NCBI GenBank assembly: GCA_016235245.1
Contig: JACRLO010000004.1
Location: forward strand, 1-64,000
Reading direction: 5' to 3'
Source: Nitrospirota bacterium
GTDB lineage: Bacteria; Nitrospirota; Thermodesulfovibrionia; Thermodesulfovibrionales; UBA6898
Length of the DNA: 64,000 nt
In this document: piece by piece, positions 6,978-15,127 of the stretch
Position numbering within the stretch: the first letter of the stretch is position 1
Layout: the number at the start of each line of letters is the position of its first letter
The notes under the pieces: generated by a model
What the model saw: only the letters and a program-made list of their open reading frames with translations
What the model was told of the DNA's origin: nothing
Database searches by the model: none
Translations under genes and position numbers: made by a program

Positions 6978-9894
6978 GGGGCCTGAGAAGAAATTTCAGA
7001 GACACATCTTTGAATACCTTGTCCGCAACCATAAATATGCTGTGCTCGAACAGGCTGAAATTACAAACACAGAATACTATTTTGCAGAAGATCACCTGAT
7101 TGCTTTTATAAAGGCAACGCAGAAGGAAACCTTTGAGGCGCTGGAGCGTGACTATGGCACTGACGCACGAGATGAAATATTCAGGGCGCTGAAAGACGAA
7201 CTTAAGGTTACTCCTTTATGGATGATTGTCCGCAATGGACTGAAGGTACGAGAGCTGGAGTTTAAGCTCTACTATCCAAAACCACGATCAAGCGAGAGCG
7301 TTGCAAATCTGCATTATGAACAGAACCGGCTTACAGTTAAGCCCGAACTTATTATCAAAGACGCCAAGCGCCCTGACTTTGTTTTTTTTCTGAACGGCCT
7401 ACCGATAATTACCATGGAGCTCAAGCACGAGAAAAATCAGATCGTGCATGATGCTGTTAAGCAATACAGCGAAAGAGACCATAGCGATAGGATCTTTCAA
7501 CTGCCTTTTCTTCATATCGCTGCTGATACCTCGGATGTCATGGTAGCAACTGATCCTACCAAAGAGAACAATTTTCGCTGGTACAATAGCGGACTTACTA
7601 ACAAGGCGGATAATGAGAAAGAATATCCGATTGAATTCCTATATAAAGATGTGCTGTCAACAGTTTCAATTTTAGAGGCGATATCCTTTTTCCTCGTCTA
7701 TGTACCAAAGCAGGAAGCCGAAGAAGACAAGCCGGAACACGCTTCCTTTACAATATTCCCGCGTTATCATCAATCACGCATGGTTCAGAAGGTGGCGCAG
7801 GATGCGCTTGACCACTTTACAGCAACCGGTGAATTGGGGAAGAAATACCTCATAGATCATTCAGCAGGCTCCGGCAAGACGCTATCTATATGTTGGCTCG
7901 CAGACCGCTTTCACAGCCTTTACAAGCCCGATAGCAACGAAAAAGCTCTTGATATGATCTTCCTCCTCTCTGACCGGAAATCCCTCGACAAGAACATCAG
8001 GGATGATTTCGACAAATTCACCCACTTGAAGGATGTTGTAGGCTATGCAAAGAAGGCAAGGAACCTGAAAGATTTCCTGAAGAAAGGCCAGTCGATAGTT
8101 GTCAGCACGCTTCAGAAATTTGAATGGATTCTCGGCGAAATAGAGAATGACCCCGAACTGAAGAAATTGAGGGTAGCATTCCTTATTGATGAAGCCCATC
8201 GCTCACAGGAGGGGAAGCTTGGCGTTGCAATCAGAGTGCCGTTTAGAAAACCTGATGAGCCTGATGAAGAACCCCCCGAAGCAGAAACTGACCCTGAGGA
8301 AGAAGTGGCACGGATCATCCGGGCACATGAGGGGAACCAGCTTTTTGTTGCCTTTACTGCAACACCATCGGCAGCAACAGTCCAGCTCTTCGGAAATCCT
8401 TTTGACTCCTATTCAGAGGCAGAGGCAATTGCTGAAGGTTATATTGTTGACGTTGCTACCAACATCATATCGTACAAAACACTTTATAACCTTCACTGCG
8501 TGTTTGTTCCTGGCGATGCTGAGGAGAAACTTTATCCCAAAGGCGTGGTTAGTAAGGCGCTCAAGAATGTTGCTTTTCAGGATGAGGGACTTATCCAATA
8601 TAAGGCCGAGGTAATGATGAGGATTTTCGAGGAGAAAGTAAAGGCTCTCATCGGCGGACGGTCGAAGGCTATGATCGTTTCGACATCCCGCATTGCAGGG
8701 CTCCGCTATTTTCAGATCCTTAAGGATAAGCTCAAGGAAAGAAACTGCGACTACAAGGTGTTATATGCTTTTTCTGATTTTGTGCATCCTGAGACAAATG
8801 AGCAGATAACAGAGTATGCCGTAAACGGGCTGCGGCCGGGTGAACTTATAGAAGACAGGTTTAAGGGAGACGACTACCGTCTCATGGTTGTGGCAAGCAA
8901 ATTTCAAACTGGATTTGACGAGCCTCTTCTTGCAGGTATGTTTCTCGATAAGGCGGTTATAGACCGCAATGCAGTTCAGACAGTTTCCCGACTAAACCGC
9001 TGTCATGAGAATAAGGACACGGTTGTCGTGGTCGATTTTACCAATAATGCTCAAGCCATTCTAAAAGCGTTTGCTAAATACCGCAAGGGAACTCCTTTTG
9101 AGAGCAGTGAACCAGATGAAAAGCAGTGTGTGAGGTATTATGAGGAGATTATCGCACAGGGCATTTATAGTCAGGCTGAAGCGGAAAATATTGTCGCACT
9201 CATTGCTGAAAACAATGACCCCCAACTGGCGTTTACGGTTAATGCTCTGCGCATAAAATTTCAGGAGCGCATTCAGGTGATGGACGACCGCAAGAAGTTT
9301 GTCTATCTCCTCGCGCGCTTTGTAAAGAGCTATCATTTCTTGTCCTGCTTTTTTCAATATCCAAAAAATATCGGCGTGTTTTCAGCCTTTGCTGAATACG
9401 TTGGCCCTCAGTTGATAAAACAGGGCTCTGTTTCGGAGTTAATGAAACAGATACGCCGGACAAGTGTTGTCAAAGCGAGCGTTAAGTACAAGGGCGAAGT
9501 ATCAGCGCCCGGAACTGTAAAGCTCATAAAAGGCAAAAAGGGTGGCAGCGGGCCTCCTTTGAAGAAGGTCTCAGTGCAGGACATGATTGATGAGATTCGG
9601 AAAACCTTCACGATCTCGGACGATGAAGCTCTCTACATAAAACAAGTGACCGAAGAGAAGATGCATGATGAAGAAATACAGACAACAATAGCCACGCACC
9701 AGGGAGACGTCTTCTATTTAGAGAATACCTATTCCGGACAGGTAAACCATTCGATTCAGGATTCCTATGAAGAGAAAGGTCGTTATGAGGAACTTGCAGA
9801 CTCGAAATATATTGACCCTGGCGCTATTTTCGATATGATGGCGCTGACGGTAATCTATTATGGTCTTCAACACGCAAAGGCTGCGAGAAGATAA
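6970..9894 (+). CDS. hsdR: Type I restriction endonuclease/translocase, HsdR
   Basis: The motor and nuclease subunit, 974 residues, that translocates unmodified DNA and cuts it. The N-terminal nuclease fold shows PDFVFFLNGLPIITMELK (about 136-153), matching the PD...ExK site. The SF2 helicase part has Walker A SAGSGKT near residue 300, LIDEAHRSQ near 405 and TATPS near 460. The later motif QTGFDEPLL ... QTVSRLNR closes the motor. The C-terminal third is helical and should dock onto HsdM. All motifs look intact, so the restriction system is probably active. The stop TAA overlaps the radC ATG by one base. Confidence 0.93.
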   Translation: MFEGPEKKFQRHIFEYLVRNHKYAVLEQAEITNTEYYFAEDHLIAFIKATQKETFEALERDYGTDARDEIFRALKDELKVTPLWMIVRNGLKVRELEFKLYYPKPRSSESVANLHYEQNRLTVKPELIIKDAKRPDFVFFLNGLPIITMELKHEKNQIVHDAVKQYSERDHSDRIFQLPFLHIAADTSDVMVATDPTKENNFRWYNSGLTNKADNEKEYPIEFLYKDVLSTVSILEAISFFLVYVPKQEAEEDKPEHASFTIFPRYHQSRMVQKVAQDALDHFTATGELGKKYLIDHSAGSGKTLSICWLADRFHSLYKPDSNEKALDMIFLLSDRKSLDKNIRDDFDKFTHLKDVVGYAKKARNLKDFLKKGQSIVVSTLQKFEWILGEIENDPELKKLRVAFLIDEAHRSQEGKLGVAIRVPFRKPDEPDEEPPEAETDPEEEVARIIRAHEGNQLFVAFTATPSAATVQLFGNPFDSYSEAEAIAEGYIVDVATNIISYKTLYNLHCVFVPGDAEEKLYPKGVVSKALKNVAFQDEGLIQYKAEVMMRIFEEKVKALIGGRSKAMIVSTSRIAGLRYFQILKDKLKERNCDYKVLYAFSDFVHPETNEQITEYAVNGLRPGELIEDRFKGDDYRLMVVASKFQTGFDEPLLAGMFLDKAVIDRNAVQTVSRLNRCHENKDTVVVVDFTNNAQAILKAFAKYRKGTPFESSEPDEKQCVRYYEEIIAQGIYSQAEAENIVALIAENNDPQLAFTVNALRIKFQERIQVMDDRKKFVYLLARFVKSYHFLSCFFQYPKNIGVFSAFAEYVGPQLIKQGSVSELMKQIRRTSVVKASVKYKGEVSAPGTVKLIKGKKGGSGPPLKKVSVQDMIDEIRKTFTISDDEALYIKQVTEEKMHDEEIQTTIATHQGDVFYLENTYSGQVNHSIQDSYEEKGRYEELADSKYIDPGAIFDMMALTVIYYGLQHAKAARR

Positions 9895-10559
9895 TGAGCA
9901 AGAATATCAAGCATCTGCCGGAAAAAGAGCGCCCCAGGGAGAAGCTTCAGCAAAAAGGCGCAGAGGCGTTATCTGATGTTGAATTAATGGCTATTCTTTT
10001 GGGCAGCGGGACCAAAGGCCATGATGTAATGAAAGTATCAGGACGCATTTTGAAGGTATTGGATGGCAATCCAAATCAGTTGAGCCTCGAAGAACTACAA
10101 AAAATAGAAGGTGTTGGCCTTGCAAAGGCTACTTTGATCGCTGCCTCTCTTGAATTTGCCCGGCGAAGAATTCGACCGGAAGGATTAAGAATTTCGACGC
10201 CTGCAGACGTACTTCCGCTCATTCAACATTATGCCGACCGAAAGCAGGAACATTTCATCTGTATTTCGATCAATGGCGCTAATGAAGTGATAAAGAGCCG
10301 GATTGTTTCTGTCGGACTTGTAAATAAGACCCAGGTGCATCCAAGAGAGGTATTTGCTGATCCTATTACTGATAGAGCCTCTGCAATCATAGTGGCTCAC
10401 AATCATCCGGCTGGCTCCTTGGAACCAAGCGCTGAAGATAAGGAAATAACCGAGCAATTGAAAGCCGCCGGCGAGACCCTTGGAATCAGACTTCTCGACC
10501 ATATCATTTTCAACCAAAAAGGTTATTACAGTTTCTTGGAGAAAGGGGAATTTAATTAA
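9894..10559 (+). CDS. radC: RadC family protein (UPF0758)
   Basis: A full-length 221-residue RadC with the N-terminal helix-hairpin-helix region (KLQQKGAEALSDVELMAILLGSG, then IEGVGLAKA) and the C-terminal JAB domain with metal ligands AHNHPAGSLEPSAED. RadC was once linked to DNA repair but its activity is unresolved; many copies lie in mobile elements and restriction islands. Here the ATG overlaps the hsdR stop by one base, so it is the fourth gene of the restriction operon and translationally coupled to it. That coupling suggests a role connected with the type I system rather than housekeeping. Confidence 0.88.
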   Translation: MSKNIKHLPEKERPREKLQQKGAEALSDVELMAILLGSGTKGHDVMKVSGRILKVLDGNPNQLSLEELQKIEGVGLAKATLIAASLEFARRRIRPEGLRISTPADVLPLIQHYADRKQEHFICISINGANEVIKSRIVSVGLVNKTQVHPREVFADPITDRASAIIVAHNHPAGSLEPSAEDKEITEQLKAAGETLGIRLLDHIIFNQKGYYSFLEKGEFN

Positions 10560-10686
10560 GGTCTGCCAATTACATTCCATGAATGCATTATGCATCACTG
10601 TGTTAGATAATAACGAATACCTGTACGGAGAACAAATAGCAACTCGATTTGTTCATTTATGAAAACTGAGGCAAGAATTAAGGAAA

Positions 10687-12999
10687 ATGGAAAGCAAAAC
10701 AGGAAAAAGTGATGACAAAATGACGACGCATCCTTTTTCGTCGGACAGGCCAATCTCTTTTAAAAAGGACGACCTGTTAGGCGTCGCCAGTTTCGCTGAA
10801 TCATTGGCATCTGCAATAAAAGGCTGGAAAGGCAAGGATAGTCTTGTCATTGCCCTTTATGGGCCATGGGGCAGTGGGAAATCATCAATAAAGAATATTG
10901 CAATCGATGCACTCAGGGCAGAAAAGAGTGACTGTCCACTGATTGTTGAATTCAATCCCTGGCAATGGGCAGGGCAAGAACAGCTCGCACAGTCTTTTTT
11001 CCATGAAATAGGGGTTGCCCTAAAAAGAACGGGAAAAGGCGACACCGATAAGAAGCGCGCAGCCAACTGGAAGCGCTATGCCGCATATCTTAAAGTGGGC
11101 TCATTTCTTGCCGGCAGTATTAATAAATTCATTATAGGGCTATTGGTTCTAATCGGCATGGTAGGCATCGGCGGCGTTATTTCCAATCTGCCATGGTTGA
11201 ATGCTGTGATTGTCATTGTCAGCTGTGTGGCCTTAGTCTTTGCCGGGCTCCTAAAATGGAGCAGCTCATTTGCGGAAAAAATAGCAGCACTTTTTGATAC
11301 CAGATACGAGGCATCGATGGACGGCCTCTTTGATGTTAAGAAGAAGCTTTCGGCAAGCTTGGCCGAATTGAGAAATCCGGTTGTAGTTGCTATTGATGAT
11401 GTTGACCGTCTTTCTGCGAATGAAATCAAATACCTGTTTCAATTGGTCAAGGCTAACGCTGATTTCCCCAATATGGTCTATTTGCTTTTATTTCAGAGGG
11501 ATATCGTTGAAAAAAGTCTTCAAGATTCACCGATCAGTGGTCGGGAATTTATAGAGAAGATCGTTCAGGTCGGGTTCAATATCCCCCTGATGGAGCGCTC
11601 TCGCATGGAGAAAGTTCTTCTTGGTGGTCTCAATGATCTTCTGAGTGACAACGTGCTTGGACAGCGGTTTGAGCAGCAGCGCTGGGGGAATATCTTTATT
11701 GCCGGCGTGAGACATTACTTTGAGACACTGCGGGATGTGCATCGATTTCTTTCAACGTTGTCATTTCATATATCGCTGTTTCGCAATAAGGGCAGTTTCG
11801 ATGTCAACCCCATTGACTTGATCGCCATAGAAGTGCTCAGAGTTTTTGAGCCTGATCTGTACAAGAAACTCTTTGAGGTTAAACATATCTTGACTGAACA
11901 GCGTGAACGAAGCAGTAGCACTGAAAATGAACATCGGCAGACGATTGAGACGATTATGCAGCTCGTGCCTGAGACCAAACGGCAATATGCACAAGAGATA
12001 ATAAAACAGTTATTTCCACCTGCAGAATGGGTATTTGGAGGGCATGGCTACGGATCTGGCTTCGACGAGCGGTGGTATCGAGATTTAAGGGTTTGTCATC
12101 CGAACGTATTCGATCGGTATTTCCATTTTGCGATACCAGAAGGCGATGTTTCTCAAGCTGAAATTGACAAACTTCTTTCAATCACAGGCAACAAAGGCGA
12201 GCTGCTCACGGAACTGAAATCTCTGAATCAACGCAATCTTCTTGTTATCGCACTTGATAGGTTAGAAGCATATGCAGAAGGCATAACCATAGAGAAGGCA
12301 ATACCATTTATAACAGCCCTGATGGACATTGGCGACGAGCTACCAGAGGAGCAACCCGATTTTTTCTCCTTTACTGCCGATAAACATATAGCACGAATAG
12401 TCTATTGGCATCTGAAACAGGAGAAGGACATCAGGAAGAGAGGAGCGATCTTAAAAGAAGCCTTGAGTCTCTCTGAGGGGCTCTACCTGCCCATAATGAG
12501 GATATCGTTAGAAGAAAGTAAATATGAAAAACAAGATGAGCAGGATTCGTATTTAGTTGATCGCGATGATTTCGAAGAATTGAAGAAAGTCTGCATTGAG
12601 AAGATTCGAAAGGCTGGCAATTCCTCCGTACTGAATAATCATCCTAAACTGTTAAGCATACTTTATCATTGGCTTAAATGGGCCTCTCCGGACGAGCCTA
12701 AGAAATGGGTTGAAGATCTGATTCAAAATGGTGAGGGGCTGTTGTTGTTTCTCACGAGCTTGCTGCATTCATCAGTGTCTCATAGCATGGGAGATCATGT
12801 TTCAAGGACGAACTGGAAAATAAGCATTAAAAACGTTGAAGACTTTGTTTCGCCTGACATGGTTGCTAAACAAATTATGAGACTTAATGTTGATAAGCTC
12901 TCTGAAAAGGAGCAGCGGGCAGTTAATGCGTTTCAGAAGGCTCTGAAGCGAAGGCAAGAAGGCAAACCTGATGATGAGTGGGGTTTTGATGAAGACTGA
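10687..12999 (+). CDS. KAP-family membrane P-loop NTPase
   Basis: A 770-residue STAND-like NTPase of the KAP family, named for Kidins220/ARMS and PifA, the F-plasmid phage-exclusion protein. Seen directly: Walker A ALYGPWGSGKSS near residue 57, two hydrophobic segments inserted after it (about 138-160 and 165-188), and Walker B VVVAIDDVDRLS near residue 235. The insertion of paired membrane spans between Walker A and B is a family hallmark. The remaining 500 residues are helical with no named domain. Bacterial KAP proteins are often found in defence islands, and this one sits between a type I restriction operon and a PIN toxin. An anti-phage role is an inference. Confidence 0.85.
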   Translation: MESKTGKSDDKMTTHPFSSDRPISFKKDDLLGVASFAESLASAIKGWKGKDSLVIALYGPWGSGKSSIKNIAIDALRAEKSDCPLIVEFNPWQWAGQEQLAQSFFHEIGVALKRTGKGDTDKKRAANWKRYAAYLKVGSFLAGSINKFIIGLLVLIGMVGIGGVISNLPWLNAVIVIVSCVALVFAGLLKWSSSFAEKIAALFDTRYEASMDGLFDVKKKLSASLAELRNPVVVAIDDVDRLSANEIKYLFQLVKANADFPNMVYLLLFQRDIVEKSLQDSPISGREFIEKIVQVGFNIPLMERSRMEKVLLGGLNDLLSDNVLGQRFEQQRWGNIFIAGVRHYFETLRDVHRFLSTLSFHISLFRNKGSFDVNPIDLIAIEVLRVFEPDLYKKLFEVKHILTEQRERSSSTENEHRQTIETIMQLVPETKRQYAQEIIKQLFPPAEWVFGGHGYGSGFDERWYRDLRVCHPNVFDRYFHFAIPEGDVSQAEIDKLLSITGNKGELLTELKSLNQRNLLVIALDRLEAYAEGITIEKAIPFITALMDIGDELPEEQPDFFSFTADKHIARIVYWHLKQEKDIRKRGAILKEALSLSEGLYLPIMRISLEESKYEKQDEQDSYLVDRDDFEELKKVCIEKIRKAGNSSVLNNHPKLLSILYHWLKWASPDEPKKWVEDLIQNGEGLLLFLTSLLHSSVSHSMGDHVSRTNWKISIKNVEDFVSPDMVAKQIMRLNVDKLSEKEQRAVNAFQKALKRRQEGKPDDEWGFDED

Positions 13000-13089
13000 T
13001 TCCGGTTGGTCGAATAATGAAGAACATCATTGCGGGCAGACTATCAAGAATAATGATAAAATTAAGATGAAGATATTCGGAGGCAGGGA

Positions 13090-13575
13090 ATGAAAGAAAC
13101 AATATATCTTGAAACTTCTGTCGTAAGCTATTACACAGCTAAGCCAAGTCGCGACATAATAGTACTTGCTCATCAGGAAATCACAAGGGAATGGTGGGAC
13201 AGGGCGCTCAAAAAATATGATGCGGTTATTTCTGAAATTGTTATTGAGGAGGCAAGAGCCGGGGATATTGAAGCTGCGAAGAAACGGTTGGCAATATTAA
13301 AAAGGTTCGAGCATCTTGAACTTAACCCTATGGTAGATAAAATGGCCCAGATCTACTTGGACAAACTTAAACTGCCGATGAAGGCTTTCCGCGATGCTGT
13401 TCATCTTGCTGTTGCCTCGGTTCACAGTGTTGATTATCTTGTAACCTGGAATTGCGCTCATATTGCAAACGGAGAAATTATTAAAAAACTTATGAAGATC
13501 AATACTTCTTATGGCATCAGGACCCCTGTGATATGCACACCTGAGGAATTAATGCCCAAAATGAAAGGAGAATAA
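13090..13575 (+). CDS. PIN-domain toxin-like ribonuclease
   Basis: A 161-residue PIN-domain protein starting MKETIYLETSVVSYYT, with the first acidic residue in YLET, later acidic residues in EIVIEEA, and RDAVHLAVASVHSVDYLVTWN carrying the conserved aspartates. PIN toxins of type II systems cleave RNA and are held in check by a co-expressed antitoxin. The next gene starts 4 bases after the stop and encodes a 55-residue basic helical protein, the right size and place for the antitoxin, although toxin-first order is the less usual one. GGAGG lies upstream of the ATG. Confidence 0.82.
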   Translation: MKETIYLETSVVSYYTAKPSRDIIVLAHQEITREWWDRALKKYDAVISEIVIEEARAGDIEAAKKRLAILKRFEHLELNPMVDKMAQIYLDKLKLPMKAFRDAVHLAVASVHSVDYLVTWNCAHIANGEIIKKLMKINTSYGIRTPVICTPEELMPKMKGE

Positions 13576-13579
13576 TATT

Positions 13580-13747
13580 ATGTGGAAAGATCCAATAGTT
13601 GAAGAGGTTCGCAAAGCCGGTGAAGAACTGGCAAAGAAATCGAACTATAATCTGCAGAGCATGCTTCAAAGCCTGCGGGACAGCGAAAAGAAGAGCAAGG
13701 CTAAAGTGAGACCCATGGTCAAGGCAAAGCTCAAGAAAGCAGGCTAA
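13580..13747 (+). CDS. Small antitoxin-like protein, 55 aa
   Basis: A 55-residue protein starting MWKDPIVEEVRKAGEELA. It follows the PIN toxin gene at four bases, with AAGGAG upstream. The N-terminal motif of the DPIVEEVRKAGE kind is common in small proteins paired with YLETS-type PIN toxins. Most of the chain is predicted helix ending in a lysine-rich tail (KVRPMVKAKLKKAG). It has no evident DNA-binding domain, so the pair may lack classical autorepression. The antitoxin role is inferred from position and pattern. Confidence 0.65.
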   Translation: MWKDPIVEEVRKAGEELAKKSNYNLQSMLQSLRDSEKKSKAKVRPMVKAKLKKAG

Positions 13748-13791
13748 CACGCCAATATAGGGAGCGTGCCCAGCGGGCTTGCCGCTTATTG

Positions 13792-13965
13792 ATGGAGGTA
13801 AAGGTAGCTTTGACGAAACAAATAAATGAGACTATCAAGCTAAACACGGTTCCGTCTTCTGAATCATGGCTCTATAAGAATAAGAAGGCGTTGAAAAGCG
13901 TTAAGCTGGGGCTGAAACAGGCAGCCAAGGGCAAAGTTACAAAATTGGATCTCGACGAGCTTTAA
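13792..13965 (+). CDS. Orphan antitoxin-like protein, 57 aa
   Basis: A 57-residue protein starting MEVKVALTKQINETIKLN. The second half, SWLYKNKKALKSVKLGLKQ followed by AAKGKVTKLDLDEL, matches the C-terminal part of small type II antitoxins of the RelB/ParD/Phd-associated kind, where a short helix and the acidic end bind the toxin. No toxin gene of the RelE or ParE type follows; the next genes are on the opposite strand and converge on its stop. It may be a solitary remnant, or it may act with the PIN pair 45 bases upstream. Start choice: ATG 13792, though TTG 13810 is possible. Confidence 0.5.
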   Translation: MEVKVALTKQINETIKLNTVPSSESWLYKNKKALKSVKLGLKQAAKGKVTKLDLDEL

Positions 13966-14192
13966 ATATTCCGTAGTATTCCCATGAGATACCGGAATGA
14001 CCTGATCTGCTTCCCCCGACAGATATTATAGGCGTCTCGAATCTTCCATTCTTCTTTTTGCTGAAAGATCCAAAAACAATTTTCTCCGAAATATCCGGTC
14101 ATTTCATCGGCCAAGACCTCCCATCCGGCCCGGTATTTTTTTGCGGCTGCCTGAAATTGGAAAGTCGCAATATTTTCTTTGAGCGATTTCAT
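13962..14192 (-). CDS. Hypothetical protein, 76 aa
   Basis: A 76-residue protein of unknown function (MKSLKENIATFQFQAAAKKYRAG). It is coupled to the gene before it by an ATGA overlap at 14189-14192. The sequence has many aromatic residues and three cysteines but no known motif. It converges with the orphan antitoxin-like gene, their ends overlapping by four bases. It and its partner look like a two-gene unit of a mobile element. Confidence 0.5.
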   Translation of the reverse strand: MKSLKENIATFQFQAAAKKYRAGWEVLADEMTGYFGENCFWIFQQKEEWKIRDAYNICRGKQIRSFRYLMGILRNI

Positions 14193-14383
14193 ATGCGTTG
14201 ATCGTTATTGTATTGCTCATCGAGCGGATGATAAGTCAATTCCTGTTCTTCAAATACTTTTTCCCGAAACTTGCAATGCTCATTCCGGCATACATAAACT
14301 ATCCAGATTCCTCCGGGCTCTTCATCCTCGGATAATGCATACATGTAATAGCCGCACTGGGGGCAGATTTTACCTTGAACCAT
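14189..14383 (-). CDS. Small zinc-ribbon protein, 64 aa
   Basis: A 64-residue protein starting MVQGKICPQCGYYMYALSED, with a second cysteine/histidine cluster VCRNEHC. The CPQC ... CRNEHC pattern is a single zinc ribbon. The ATG at 14383 has GGAGG eight bases upstream, which decides against the GTG at 14392. It is the first gene of a two-gene minus-strand unit. The C-terminal tail (YHPLDEQYNNDQRI) is polar. Function unknown, possibly nucleic-acid or protein binding. Confidence 0.55.
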   Translation of the reverse strand: MVQGKICPQCGYYMYALSEDEEPGGIWIVYVCRNEHCKFREKVFEEQELTYHPLDEQYNNDQRI

Positions 14384-14524
14384 AGTTGACACCTCCTTTC
14401 ATTGATGTATTTATGATCAAATTTTCCATTGGTGCGTTTTTCCTCCAATACTTGTTATAAGAAATTGGAAGAATAGATATATTTTTTGGAGCAATACTTT
14501 TTTCAGCTGTTTGGATATACCTAC

Positions 14525-14580
14525 CGGACAGATTGGAGGTCGGGTCGCTCGCCAGCGTTGCCCGATATTTGATCTGTCCG
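14525..14580. repeat. Multi-segment hairpin
   Basis: CGGACAGAT at 14525-14533 pairs with ATCTGTCCG at 14572-14580. Inside it TCGGG pairs with CCCGA and CGC with GCG, with short asymmetric loops between segments. The layered pairing is better than chance for a 56-base stretch and suggests a structured RNA or a recombination/binding site. No T-tract follows. Confidence 0.5.
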
Positions 14581-14716
14581 CTATTGACGCATCCTCAACG
14601 AGAGAGTATCCAACTGAAGGCGTGGGAATCGAAGTTGCAGAGTTTTTGATTGTAGACGGAAGCCCTGAAAACCGACGTTATTGCATTGTAGGCCAAACAA
14701 AAAAACCTTACACACT

Positions 14717-14792
14717 TTACGATGGTGACTGTGCAAATATGGCAATTAGGAGCCACTGCTTGGCGATTAGCTAAGCTGATCACCATCGTAAA
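14717..14792. repeat. 13-bp perfect inverted repeat with ~50-base spacer
   Basis: TTTACGATGGTGA at 14717-14729 and its exact reverse complement at 14780-14792 enclose 50 bases. The spacer contains related half-repeats (GGCAATTAG and GGCGATTAG). It does not show the core sites of an integron attC. It could be the end structure of a small element or an RNA stem. Confidence 0.5.
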
Positions 14793-15127
14793 ATGAATAA
14801 AGTTTTGTCCTAATTATTTCACTTGCACTATGGTCATTGTTTGAACTGTCTTAAATATAACAGGCCTTCAGAATCTGTCAAGAGGGGTTATCCACAGTGT
14901 CAACAGTGATAGGCTTAGAGTCAGTGCTATTTATGGACGGATGTTTTTAACTCTAATCCTAATTTTCCTTCATTTGTTTATTGGTAATTATGGTATATTT
15001 ATTCATATATTCAGTGAAACTGATAATCGCATGATCATTAAATATGCCTGTAGCAAAAGCTCATACTGAAAGGAATACATGGCTATTTTGACCGTCGTGG
15101 TAAATACGACTCGTAAGCGGGAGAGTC

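Larger units (their letters stand above)
14384..15127. other. 744-base region without a convincing gene
   Basis: No reading frame here has a ribosome site and a recognisable product. The region holds two strong inverted repeats, listed separately at 14525-14580 and 14717-14792, and an AT-rich segment from about 14,935 leading to the DUF4297 gene. Near 14,970-15,010 are TTGTTT and TATATT hexamers that could promote that operon. The two hairpins are about 140 bases apart and could belong to one noncoding RNA. Confidence 0.5.

Noticed and set aside
14511-14774. 87-codon frame across the two hairpins
   Set aside because: No ribosome site, crosses both inverted repeats, and the product has no recognisable pattern. 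Treated as noncoding.
14717-14792. Integron attC site
   Set aside because: The inverted repeat lacks the GTTRRRY/RYYYAAC core sites, and no integrase is near.
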